Assembly (NCBI GenBank): GCA_032718475.1
Contig: JAUCBJ010007582.1
Coordinates: forward strand, 1-56,501
DNA: 56,501 nt
Direction of reading: 5' to 3'
Source of the DNA: Nemertoderma westbladi
Taxonomy: Eukaryota > Xenacoelomorpha > Nemertodermatida > Nemertodermatidae
In this document: positions 23,581-36,800 of the stretch, in pieces
Position numbering within the stretch: the first letter of the stretch is position 1
How the letters are laid out: every line of letters begins with the position of its first letter
The notes under the pieces: generated by a model
Told to the model about the DNA's origin: nothing
Database searches by the model: none
What the model saw: the letters and a program-made list of their open reading frames with translations, nothing else
Made by a program: the position numbers and the translations under genes

Positions 23581-24200
23581 GGGTAACATGAATGGTGGTT
23601 GTAGGAGGTAAATTGAAAATATTAAAAACGAAACTGCGGTACTTTGATCGAAGCTCACGTTCCCATGGTAGTATTTTTTCCAGTTAATCACTTAATATCT
23701 AATCATCTGATGGCAAGCATCACCATCGCTCATATTAATATCCATTGGCAACCATGGACCCCTGCCCTATTAATGTTTTGTGTCCCTCATTAATGTTTGC
23801 GTCCCTCAATAATGTTTGTGTCCCTAATTAATATTTGTGTCCTGGCCGCAATACAAACCAGTATATAAATGATAAATTACGGGGTTTTGCCAGGCTATTG
23901 TTTCTGATTTAAGGGGTTTTACAGGTTGTTATTTCTGATTTAAGGGGTTTTGCCAGGTGGACTGAATTTCCTATACTTGAATTTACGGTGTTTTGCAAGC
24001 CAATTATTGACTTGGGGGGTTCTGCCTCGAAGTGGGCGTAAGTTACGGGGAACTGTCTTTGGCTTATAACTCAAAAATGGCTGGTAGAAAAGCTTCGGGG
24101 TTCTGCCAGACGAAAAAGCCGATATCGAATTACCCAAAAAGTCAAAAACATGAAAATCGAAAAAAATCGACTTAGGGGGTTCTGCCTTGAAGGTGACGAT

Positions 24201-24730
24201 TAGTAGTTCATAGTAGAGAGGCAGTTAGTTGGGTGATGCCTGCCATTCTAGGTTTGCACCCTTCCACTCCCATCTGTTTCTTGGAGTCTGTATAAGTAGG
24301 TTCGTTTAAAGCCCTCTTGATGGCGTTTTAGTAACGATTTATAAAGTCGATATAGAGACCAATAAATTATGAACTCCTTGACATTGCACTAACCTGAACA
24401 CAGATAGAACAATCAAAGTGTAGTTATCGTAGGTATTTAATTTCGCATTTCATAATGTTGATAATAATATGCTAATTTTTCGAATATCACACTTCGGATC
24501 TTTCTCAACTTTTTTATTCATTAGCTACAGTAGAGAACAATTGATAAATAGTAAGGTTTACAATTTTGCAATAAATGAAAGAGGTTTCAAGCCATTTGGC
24601 GGTTATACATATAATTAAATATACAAAGATTCATCGTTTTTTTGCCAACCTCAGCTTTAGACAAAAACTACCCAGTCTAAAGATAGGTTCGTTACTATCT
24701 ATAACATGCGATTGATTTATTACGTTTTAG
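24201..24730. other. intronic or 5' flank of the MET-like kinase
   Basis: No exon is recognisable here. The preceding kinase exon, which should carry the glycine loop and the VAVK lysine, was looked for and not found. Confidence 0.4.
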
Positions 24731-24899
24731 AAAGACCCGCCACGTCTGTGATAGAAGAATTTATAGCCGATGGAGTTTTACTAAAGGGTCTTTCCCACCC
24801 CAACGTACTCCCGCTGATCGGCGTTTGTGTTCATAAGATTGAAATGCCGCTACTAGTGATGCCATATATGCCCAGTGGAAACCTACGTGTGTACATAAG
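24731..24899 (+). CDS. MET-like kinase exon: helix C to hinge
   Basis: The acceptor is ACGTTTTAG and the donor is AAG|GTGAGG at 24899/24900. The exon is 169 bases with partial codons at both ends and encodes IEEFIADGVLLKGLSHPNV through YMPSGNLRVYI. The next in-frame codon after the donor would be TGA, so read-through truncates the protein. Confidence 0.85.
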
Positions 24900-27800
24900 G
24901 TGAGGAACGCTTTGGGAACTTACGTGTGTACATAAGGTGAGGAACGCAATTGGGAACTTACGTGTATACATAAGGTGAGGAACGCATTGGGAACTTACGT
25001 GTGTACATAAGGTGGGGAACGCATTGGGAATTTACGTGTGCACATAAGGTGAGGAACGCATTGGGGACTTACGTGTGTACATAAGGTGATGAACGCTTTG
25101 GGAACCTACGTGTGTACATAAGGTGTGGAACGCATTGGGAACTTACGTGTGTACATAAGGTGTGGAACGCATTGGGAACTTACGTGTGTACATAAGGTGA
25201 GGAACGCATTGGGAACTTACGTGTGTACATAAGGTGTGGAACGCATTGGGAACTTACGTTTGTACATAAGGTCAGGAACGCTTTGGGAACTTACGTGTGT
25301 ACATAAGGTGAGGAACGCTTTGGGAACTTACGTGTGTACATAAGGTGATGAACGCATTGGGAACTTACGTGTGTACATAAGGTGGGGAACGCATTGGGAA
25401 TTTACGTGTGCACATAAGGTGAGGAACGCATTGGGAACTTACGTGTGTACATAAGGCGAGGAGCGCATTGGGAATTTACGTGTGCACATAAGGTGAGGAA
25501 CGCATTGGGGACTTACGTGTGTACATAAGGTGAGGAACGCATTGGGAACCTACGTGTGTACATAAGGTGAGGAACGCATTGGAAACTTACGTGTGTACAT
25601 AAGGTGAGGAACGCATTGGGCACTTACGTGTGCACATAAGGTGAGGAACGCATTGGGAACTTACGTGTGTACATAAGGTGTGGAACGCATTGGGAACTTA
25701 CGTGTGTACATAAGGTGAGGAACGCATTGGGAACTTACGTGTGTACATAAGGTGTGGAACGCATTGGGAACTTACGTGTGTACATAAGGTGAGGAACGCA
25801 TTGGGAACTTACGTGTGTAAATAAGGTGAGGAACGCATTGTAACTTACGTGTGTACATAAGGTGAGGAACGCATTGGGAACTTACGTGTGTACATAAGGG
25901 GAGGAACGCTTTGCGAACTTACGTGTGTACATAAGGTGAGGAACGCATTGGGAACTTACGTGTGTACATAAGGTGAGGAACGCATTGGGGACTTACGTGT
26001 GTACCTAAGGTCAGGAACGCTTTGGGAACTTACGTGTGTACATAAGGTGAGGAACGCATTGGGAACTTACGTGTGTACATAATGTGAGGAACGCATTGGA
26101 GACTTACGTGTGAACATAAGGTGAGGAACGCATTGGGTACTTACGTGTGTACATAAGGCGAGGAACGCATTGGGAATTTACGTGTGCACATAAGGTGAGG
26201 AACGCATTGGGGACTTACGTGTGTACATAAGGTGAGGAACGCTTTGGGAACCTACGTGTGTACATAACGTGAGGAACGCATTGGGAACTTACGTGTGTAC
26301 ATAAGGTGAGGAACGCTTTGGGAACTTACGTGTGTGTGTACATAAGGTGATGAACGCATTGGGAACTTACGTGTGTACATAAGGTGAGGAACGCTTTGGG
26401 AACTTACGTTTGCACATAATGTGAGGAACGCATTGGGAACTTACGTGTGTACATAAGGCGAGGAACGCATTGGAAATTTACGTGTGCACATAAGGTGAGG
26501 AACGCATTGGGGACTTACGTGTGTACATAAGGTGAGGAACGCTTTGGGAACCTACGTGTGTACATAAGGTGAGGAACGCATTGGGAACTTACGTGTGTAC
26601 ATAAGGTGAGGAACGCTTTGGGAACTTACGTGTGTACATAAGGTGAGGAACGCATTCTGAAATTACGTGTGTACATAAGGTGAGGAACACATTGGAGACT
26701 TACGTGTGTACATAAGGTGAGGAACGCATTGGGAATTTACGTTTGCACATAATGTGAGGAACGCATTGGGAACTTACGTGTGTACATAAGGCGAGGAACG
26801 CATTGGGAATTTACGTTTGCACATAATGTGAGGAACGCATTGGGAACTTACGTGTGTACATAAGGCGAGGAACGCATTGGAAATTGACGTGTGCACATAA
26901 GGTGAGGAACGCATTGGGGACTTACGTGTGTACATAAGGTGAGGAACGCTTTGGGAACCTACGTGTGTACATAAGGTGAGGAACGCATTGGGAACTTACG
27001 TGTGTACATAAGGTGAGGAACGCTTTGGGAACTTACGTGTGTACATAAGGTGAGGAACGCATTGGGAAATTACGTGTGTACATAAGGTGAGGAACGCATT
27101 GGAGACTTACGTGTGTACATAAGGTGAGGAACGCATTGGGAACTTACGTGTGTACATAAGGTGTGGAACGCATTGGGAACTTACGTGTGTACATAAGGTG
27201 AGGAACGCATTGGGAACTTACGTGTGTAAATAAGGTGAGGAACGCATTGTAACTTACGTGTGTACATAAGGTGAGGAACGCATTGGGAACTTACGTGTGT
27301 ACATAAGGGGAGGAACGCTTTGCGAACTTACGTGTGTACATAAGGTGAGGAACGCATTGGGAACTTACGTGTGTACATAAGGTGAGGAACGCATTGGGGA
27401 CTTACGTGTGTACCTAAGGTCAGGAACGCTTTGGGAACTTACGTGTGTACATAAGGTGAGGAACGCATTGGGAACTTACGTGTGTACATAATGTGAGGAA
27501 CGCATTGGAGACTTACGTGTGCACATAAGGTGAGGAACGCATTGGGGACTTACGTGTGTAAATAAGTTGAGGAACGCATTGGGAACTTACGTGTGTACAT
27601 AAGGTGAGGAACGCATTGGGAACTTACATGTGTACATAAGGTGAGGAACGCATTGGGAATTTACGTGTGCACATAAGATGAGGAACGCATTGGGAACTTA
27701 CGTGTGTACATAAGGTGAGGAACGCATTGGGAACTTACGTGTGTACATAAGGTGAGGAACGCTTTGGGAACTTACGTGTGTACATAAGGTGAGGAACGCA

Positions 27801-30800
27801 TTGGGAACTTACGTGTGTACATAAGGTGAGGAACGCTTTGGGAACTTACGTGTGTACATAAGGTGAGGAACGCTTTGGGAACTTACGTGTGTACATAAGG
27901 TGAGGAACGCATTGGGAACTTACGTGTGTACATAAGGTGAGGAACGCATTGGGGACTTACGTGTGTACATAAGGTGAAGAACGGTTTGGGAACTTACGTA
28001 TGTACATAAGGCGAGGAACGCATTGGGAACTTACGTGTGTACATACGGTGAGGAACGCATTGGGAACTTACGTGTGTACATAAGGTGAGGGACGCATTGG
28101 GAACTTACGTGTGTACATAAGGTAAGGAACGCATTGGGGACTTACGTGTGTACATAAGGTGAGGAACGCTTTGGGAACTTACGTGAGTACATAAGGTGAG
28201 GAACGCATTGGGAACATACGTGTGTACATAAGGTGAGGAACGCATTGGGAACTTACGTGTCTGCATAAGGTGAGGAACGCATTGGGGACTTACGTGTGTA
28301 CATAAGGTGAGGAACGGATTGGGGACTTACGTGTGTACATAAGGTGATGAACACTTTGGGAACTTACGTGTGTGCATAAGGTGAGGAACGCATTGGGAAC
28401 TTACGTGTGTGCCTAAAGTGAGGAACGCATTGGGGACTTACGTGTGTACATAAGGTGAGGAACGCTTTGGGAACTTACGTGTGTGCATTAGTACATAAGG
28501 TTATAGGAACAGAGTGGAAACTCACTGTTGTACATTAGCTTAGTGGAATTTGGAATTTATGAGTGTAGATAAGGTTAGACAGATACTAATTCATTAATTA
28601 TTTCGGTTAGATGTAGCCCTTTTGTAACCTGGGTTTTTAGTGAAATCCTGGTACACCAGGGAGTAAACTGCAAGTGAAATATATAGCAGAAAGTCTGATA
28701 TACTGTACTTTTCCGTGCGTGGTAGGGAATTTACTAGTGTACTTACGGTTAATGGAGCGTTATAGAAATTAATATAACAACGATTCATATTGTTTTATCC
28801 AATAGGAACGCCCATAACCGACCGACTGTACAGGACCTCATTGTGTTCGCACGTCAGGCAGCTGATGGCCTCTGTTTCCTCGCTTCCAATAATATTGTCC
28901 ACAGCGACATCGCTTGCAGGAATTGTATGTAAGTATATTCCATACACCGCGAGTGTCAGCAGATAGAGTCCAGCAAGGACTCCCATACACAGTAAGAGTA
29001 CTGGAAAATAAATAAAAAATAATAAAAATAATCTATCCTTAAAGTTTTTTTCCATTTATTCTATGTCACTCCCAAATCTGGAAAGCTCATTTAATGCTGC
29101 CCATGCCTTTCCCTTACGTATCCGAAGGTCTGACTTCCGGATGAATGATATGGTAGCAGAAGTCATCCACATGCTCAAGCACACCACCCTTCATCCTTAG
29201 AGCTTATATATGCTCATACAATGAGTCATTTCCTGACGATTGTGGTCAGTGTAGTTTTCTTGAAGTTAACAAAAAGACCAACTCTAGAATTCTCCCTGTT
29301 TTAATGAGCGTTGGAGCCGTTGGGCCCCCTATAGTGATTCTGAGAGCAATACTACAGTATGTCATCAGCAAAGATTTAGATCTGTTAGGTGCCGCTTGGC
29401 TGGATTTCCTCGACTTCTGGAATCAGTAGGAGGTGTTTCCATTGTACTGTAAGGATCGCAGTACTGAATGGTTGGGTAACGGATTCCGGAATCACACCTC
29501 TGAAAGTCGGGTTATTCTCCGAATAATAATTTAATAAATATGAATAATTGATGTAATGTCGAATATTAAAATATGCGTTACGTACTGTAGGTTTTCATGC
29601 GTATCGTTTAATTTAAAAATTGCCTCTTTACTCAAAATTAGGAATGCTAAATATTCAACTCACGACAATCAATTTGTCTATAACAATACTAACGTCGTTA
29701 AATAATGTTACAATTTTACAATTAAAAATATGTTTTCGACCACAATTACTCAGTTTATGGCGAGGATGACCAGTTGGCAGTTGATGGCGTTGCTTATCAA
29801 GAAAACTGAACTTTGAAACCACTCATTAACACCACTGCAGTATACAGTAACAGGGGTACCCTCCTGCACCATGCAGTAGTGCTGCAGTGGGCAGTTGAGT
29901 TCAGGCTCTACTACTGTACTATCTTGTTTCGGGGGCACTGACACTGACATTAGTGACATTTTAACTGAAACTGACAGTTATTTATGCAGTAGGTCTAACC
30001 TGACTCGACTGCCTGGCCTTACTATATAGTACAGTAGTAGGCCTACTGCTTTACTATTGTATCTTGTGTTTTTGTGGTGTAACCTTCCGCTAGTTGGATT
30101 ATTATTTTGGTTAGGTACCGGTACTTCTGTACTTGTTACACTTACAGTATTAGTTGATCTGATTTATGGGAATTTCGGGTTTGGTACCCACCAGAGGCAA
30201 TTTTTTTCGTTATTTTTATATATATACCAATTGAGGGAACTGGGAAAGGAGCAGGTTACAGAGGCAGGCTTTTCTAACCAAAGCAATAAACGGCCACTTT
30301 ACCAATTGAGGGAAAGGAGAAGGTTACAGAGGTGGGCTTTTCTAACCAAAACAATAAACGATCACCTTACCAGGGTAAGTGCCTATTTCACTGGCTGACT
30401 GGTGGGTACCAAACCCGATAGAGCCTGATTTAGCGGTTGGCCTATATCTGTATATACTGATATATATAAGATGAGCGGTACGGGTACAGCCCCTGCAGCG
30501 GCAGAAAGCTCTTCAACAAATACTCGTTCTGTAGGCCTTCTCCGTACATCCCCACAGTTGGAGAGGGAAATACCCACAGGTGCGGTCAAAAAGAGAAGGA
30601 GCCGTGGAGGCAAGCACGGCAAACGATTCAAAAATAGGAACACTGATAATCAACCTGCTTGGGTTGAGACTAGAAACACACAAACTAATGGCGACAAAGG
30701 GGCCCAGGAGAAGTCGGGGGAGTTTTACAGGGAAATCCCCCGTGTAAACGCGAACTTTGAACTGTTTTACAAAGAGATGGGAATAGTTCCCGACTCCCAA

Positions 30801-33800
30801 TGGGAACTATTCCTCTCGACATGCCGTTCCGGCCTCCCTTCCTGTTTCCGTATTACGGGATCTAAACGACACGCGACCTCAGTGCTAGCCTACCTAGAGA
30901 GTAAACGATTCTTCCAATCGCTAGACGGCCTTGTAGTGGACGGCGTGGAAGCTAGACCACCAGTCCCGCTGCTATGGTATCCGAACAGATCTGCATGGAA
31001 GTTAAATCTCGGTAGGAACGTGATAAAGAAGAACAAGGAATGCGCCGAGCTACACAGATTCCTTGTGAATGAGACCATCTGCGGCAGTATCAGTCGGCAA
31101 GAGGAGGTCAGTATGATTCCTCCTGTGTTACTCGACGTCGAATCGCACCATAAAGTCCTCGATCTCTGCGCTGCGCCGGGATCCAAGACCGCCCAGTTAG
31201 TGGAGGCTCTTCACGAGGGTTTAGATGGAGGGATCCCCTCTGGAGTCGTGGTCGCTAACGACGTGTTAAACTCCCGTTGCTACATCATGGTCCATCAGAC
31301 GAAGCGATTAAATAGTCCGTCCGTGGTGGTTGTCAACCACGACGCGCGTTCTTTCCCCAACCTGTACGACGACGACGGACGCGTTCTGCGTTACGATCGG
31401 GTTCTCTGCGACGTTCCGTGCAGTGGAGACGGAACGCTTCGTAAGAACCCCGGCGTGTGGCGGACCTGGTCCGCTGGGACCGGCAACGGATTGCATCCAT
31501 TGCAGCGCCGCATCCTGCATCGCGGGGTAGAGTTGCTCCGGGTTGGCGGGCGACTCGTTTATTCGACTTGTTCGATGAATCCGGTGGAGAATGAAGCCGT
31601 AGTCGCCTCGGTTCTCGCAGCGAACCCGGACTGCCTGAAGCTCGTAGACGTTAGCAAGCGACTAAACAAACTAATACACAACCCAGGTCTATCCAAATGG
31701 AAAGTCACAACAACCAAACAAACTAACTTCTATTCGACTTTCCAAGAAGTTCCTAAAACCTCTCTAAATGCAATTCATTCCTCTATGTTCCCGCCGTACA
31801 ATGAAGAAGGAATGAAGGAACTCGGTATAGAGAAGTGTCTGAGACTGCTTCCTCACCACCAGGACTGCGGTGGTTTCTTCGTAGCCGTTCTCACTAAATT
31901 AGCACCTTTAACCAAACGGGAAACAAGTCGTTCTAATCCCATCGGTGGGTCTCTTGATAGTAAATCCGATATCGGAAACAGCGAAGTTATTGAATCTACC
32001 GGGGATATAGAATTAGTCCCTGATGCGGCTTATAAACAACTTTCTATAGATAATGTTTCTCCCGGAGATATTCCCGATATTCCTGCAGTTGGGGAACCTC
32101 CCATCAAGAAACCCAAGAACGTTGGTAGAATCTATAATGAGGATCCGTATGTGTTTATAACGGATAAAGAAAGCGATATGTTGACGAAACTTGTCGATTT
32201 TTACGGAATTTCTTCTGAATTTCCAGCCCGACAACTCCTAACCCGGTCTGAATCGGGGAAGAAACGAAAAATCTATTTCGTGAATAAATTAATCCGCGAT
32301 TTATTATCCAATAAAGACAACACCGATCGATTGAAGGTTATCAACACCGGGGTTAATATCTGGTGTCGCACCTCACTAGAGGAGGACCAGGTTGGGTTTA
32401 GGATAGTGCAGGAAGGCGTTTACACGGTTTATCCGTTTATATCTAAACGGATTATCGAGTTGTCCAAAGCCGATATGGTTATAATGTTGGAGAATCAGTT
32501 CCCCAGTACCTGGGATCTTAGCGAAAGTCTGCAGGAGGTTGTAAAGGCCATAACCAGTGGCAGTGTGGTGATGATCTTTGTAACTAGTAGCGAACGGAAT
32601 AGAGAGAACGGAAGTGCAGCTGGAAATGAAGCCATTGCCGCAGATAATGAAAGGGAATGTCCCATAGCGGTCTGCGGTTGGAAGGGACAGGTTTCTTTAC
32701 GGGCCTACACAAACAATGACGAACGGAAATCCATACTGCGACTACTTGGTAAGGAAGTTCACGAAATTAATTCAAACTCAAACAATAAAGGAGTTGCTGA
32801 CGTCACTACAGGGGTCACAGAGGTCAGCGAACCTGTGGTCGATAATATCGTTGTTGATGAGAACGATTAGGTGGGTTTGTCCTGCCCATAGCCTCTATGG
32901 GTGTGTCCATAGCCACTAGGGGTGTGCCCATAGCCACTATGGGTCTGTCCATGGCCACTAGGGGTGTGTCCATAGCCACTATGGGTGTGTCCATAGCCAC
33001 TAGGGGTATGTCCATAGCCACTAGGGGTGTGTCCATAGCCACTATGGGTGTGTCCATAGCCACTAGGGGTGTCCATAGCCACTATGGGTGTGTCCATAGC
33101 CCCTATGGGTGTGTCCATTGTCACTAGGGGTGTGTCCATAGCCACTATGGGTGTGTCCATGGCCACTAGGGGTGTGTCCATAGCCACTATGGGTGTGTCC
33201 ATAGCCACTAGGGGTGTGTCCATAGCCACTAGGGGTGTGTCCATATCCACTATGGGTGTGTCCATAGCCGCTATGGGTGTGTCCATTGCCACTAGGGGTG
33301 TGTCCATAGCCACTAGGGGAGGGGTGTGTCCATAGCCACTAGGGGAGGGGTGTGTCCATAGCCACTAGGGGTGTCTCCATAGCCACTTGGGGTGTGTCCA
33401 TAGCCACTATGGGTGTGTCCATAGCCACTATGGGTGTGTCCATAGCCACTAGGGGTGAGTCCATAGCCACTATGGGTGTGTCCATGGCCACTAGGGGTGT
33501 GTCCATAGCCACTAGGGGTGTGTCCATAGCCACTAGGGGTGTATCCATAGCCACTAGGGGTGTGTCCATAGCCACTATGGGTGTGTCCTGTCCATAGCCA
33601 CTAGGGGAGGGGTGTGTCCATAGCCACTAGGGGAGGGGTGTGTCCATAGCCACTAGGGGAGGGGTGTGTCCATAGCCACTAGGGGTGTCTCCATAGCCAC
33701 TTGGGGTGTGTCCATAGCCACTATGGGTGTGTCCATAGCCACTATGGGTGTGTCCATAGCCACTAGGGGTGAGTCCATAGCCACTATGGGTGTGTCCATG

Positions 33801-36800
33801 GCCACTAGGGGTGTGTCCATAGCCACTAGGGGTGTGTCCATAGCCACTAGGGGTGTATCCATAGCCACTAGGGGTGTGTCCATAGCCACTATGGGTGTGT
33901 CCATGGCCAGTAGGGGTGTGTCCATAGCCATTAGGGGAGGGGTGTGTCCTGTGTGTCCATAGCCACTAGGGGTGTGTCCTGTCCATAGCCACTATGGGTG
34001 TGTCCATGGCCAGTAGGGGTGTGTCCAGAGCCACTAGGGGAGGGGTGTGTCCATAGCCATTAGGGGGGGGGGGGGGGGGGGGTGTGTCCATAGCCACTAG
34101 GGGAGGGGTGTGTCAATAGCCACTATGGGAGGGGTGTGTCCATAGCCACTAGGGGTGTCTCCATATCCACTAGGGGTGTGTCCATAGCAACTATGGGTGT
34201 GTCCATAGCCACTAGGGGTGTGTCCATAGCCACTATGGGTGTGTCCATGGCCACTTGGGGTGTGTCCATAGCCACTATGGGTGTGTCCATAGCCACTAGG
34301 GGTGTGTCCATAGCCACTATGGGTGTGTCCATAGCTACTATGGGTGTATCTATAGCCACTATGGGTGTGTCCATAGCCACTAGGTGTGTGGTGCATTATC
34401 GAGTTATCATATCCACTTGACATGGACTGGACAGGCAGTTATAACCCATTATAATATTTCACTTCAATTTGAAACCAACTGCGAAAATTTAAATAACAAA
34501 TAATAACTCATTTTAACTGAATTCTTAGTTGTTTATTGGGTGCGGAATTTATTTTAAGTTTACTAGCTGTAATGTGGGAGGTTTAATATAATATCAATTT
34601 ATTCATACAGTGCGTCTACTGTGCTTTGTATAAGTATAATAAGATAGGAATATAGATGAGAATAAAACGGTTTTTCCACTAATACTTTATTTCACAAATT
34701 AACAAGTCTAAGTTACCCAGCAAAGTGCAAACTGCTACGAATTTAAGTTCGACGATGTGATGGCGTTAAGTCCGACGACATTATGTCCTGCGTAATTACC
34801 TTTTGTTTATTCTACTTACACTTTATTACTATACTAACAAAAGGTAAACGGAAACTTGTGCTATTGACTTCGTTTATTGTTTTGGTTAGAGTAACGTGTC
34901 ACTGTAACCTGCTCCTTTCTCTTGACTACATCAGGATGACGCCACAGGGCCTAGTAGTAGTATGGTATCATATAGCAGTAATCACTAAAATGGATGTGGC
35001 ATGGAGGACTTCTTGTTTTTGTCGTACTGTGTCGGTACACCTTGCCGCCATATTTGACATAAAGCAGTCAAAGTTACTAGTGCGTCCTACGTTCCGACTG
35101 TGTAATGTAATTAGTAATGTTTATTGCTCCTTCAACTCTAAGTTGCCGGTACATGTCTGTTGCTAAACAACTGAAACCAGCGGTATTGGCGTGGGCCGTT
35201 AACGTTAACCAATGGCAACCAACCGAAGCCCAATGGTCCTTTCTAACTCGTTGCATACAGGTAGAGGAAGCGCATCGTATTGGACAATTCCGATTCCAGA
35301 AGGACGCAAAGTTGTCCCTGATTGGTCGGTTGCTACTTAGGAGAGCGGCTTCTTATATGTTGGATCTTGATTGGGGCGACGTGCGTTACGCGCGTACCGA
35401 CAGCGGTAAACCGTTCATCGAATCCGGCGGAACCTCGTTGGAGGTGAACGTTTCCCACGACGGCGATTATTGCGTGCTGATTTGCGACCGAGTGCGGCGG
35501 TGCGGCGTCGATGTGGTTCACATTAAACGGCCTTTCGGCTCCGACAGTCTGCCGGCCTTCTTCCACACGATGCGTCGACAGTTTAGTCCGTCGGAGTGGC
35601 AATACATCGGCAGTCCGCGAACCGAGGGAGACCAACTGACTCGGTACTACAGACTGTGGAGTCTCAAGGAGAGTTACGTGAAGGCCTTAGGCGTCGGACT
35701 AGGTATGGACTTACAGCAGTTGACAATGAAACCGCACAGCGATTGGCCCAGTAGTTGCCATGGCTCCTGTACTGACAAACAGACCATTAGCGACACACAA
35801 CTGCTATTAGATCGCGAACTATTAACTGAGTGGACCTTCTACGAAACTCGTCTAGACTCCAACCATTTGGTTAGCGTCGCCATAGAAACTGACGATACAT
35901 TAATTCCCGTAGAGTTTCATATCCTTTCAGTAGACTATCTAATACAGACTGCTGATGAGAGAGTTAATATCGAATACAGAGGACCGTCCTGGTCTAAATA
36001 TCAAAGGAGATATAATCCGAGGTATTGACTCTAATATATTACCGGATTTCTGCAATGCCTCCGCTTTTATCTGAATTATTTCATTTTATAATCTACCTAG
36101 TTACGACGAGTTCGGCCAATGTAGCATAATAGATAATAGAACTACATATTGTTAACGCCCAAAAATTATAAATATATTTTGCGGGTCATATATAGTTATT
36201 ATTTTATTATTATTATGTCCAATTCATTCAAGTGTGAGTAATATTTTTTAAAAATTCGTACGAAGTTCGTACGTAATAACTTGTGTAATTGTAATAACTG
36301 GTGTAATTTGTACGTTCAAAATTTTATGGCATTGAAATATTGTCATAAATTGAAATATTATGGCATATTATTTCCACTGAAATGATAAATGAAATGAGGC
36401 ATATTAAGGGAACCTATGATTTTGAAAGCTTTTTCCTTTTTTGACGAAATGACTTTATATGGTTTGTGAAGCACATCTAGTCTATTGTAATACAATATTA
36501 CCCCCAAGTATTCGCAATGGTTGACTTTATCGACCTTTTCTGTTCTATAAGTAAATAAATACTTGTGGGAAAGTCGGACCGATCATCCAATTTTATAGTT
36601 TTTGTTTTCGTTAAGTTAACAGCCAATCCATTCAGAGTGCACTCAGTCAGTCATGTAGGACATTTAAGCCGTGTTGTTAGAGTAAATAACCAAGTCGTAA
36701 ACATAGAATATAAATCTCAGTAAAACAACAGTTCGTCGTAGAAAGGTGCCGAGGTCGGCAATAAAATGTAATAAACTCTCGGAGAACCGCACGAAATTGT

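Larger units (their letters stand above)
21178..24200. mobile_element. 3 kb element with 39-bp perfect terminal inverted repeats
   Basis: The sequence starting ATCGTCACCTTCAAGGCAGA at 21178-21216 is repeated as its exact reverse complement at 24162-24200. Within it, a 110-base hairpin with TTATGGTGTTTTGCC arms lies at 21390-21507. At 23878-24190 a run of related motifs (GGGGTTTTGCC, GGGGTTCTGCC and variants, about eight copies spaced 40-60 bases) leads up to the right end, as subterminal repeats often do. The core is a 19-bp minisatellite with inverted copies at 23765-23848. No transposase is encoded and no target duplication could be identified. Confidence 0.65.

Noticed and set aside
23429-23691. 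Short frames across the 21-G tract (polyglycine or polyproline)
   Set aside because: Low-complexity readings of a homopolymer and a dispersed repeat.
22255-28500. CRISPR arrays
   Set aside because: Units are contiguous tandem repeats without unique spacers, in a eukaryotic genome.
28795-29055. Minus-strand 86-codon frame with a membrane-like segment, superficially like a Na/K-ATPase beta subunit N-terminus
   Set aside because: The opposite strand is the kinase catalytic-loop exon with correct splice sites and phases, so the frame is a shadow; the hydrophobic part is AT-rich intron.
32824-34423. Heptad-repeat frames on both strands (GVSIATR, AMDTPLV)
   Set aside because: By-products of the 21-bp minisatellite; no start context, no non-repeat domain.
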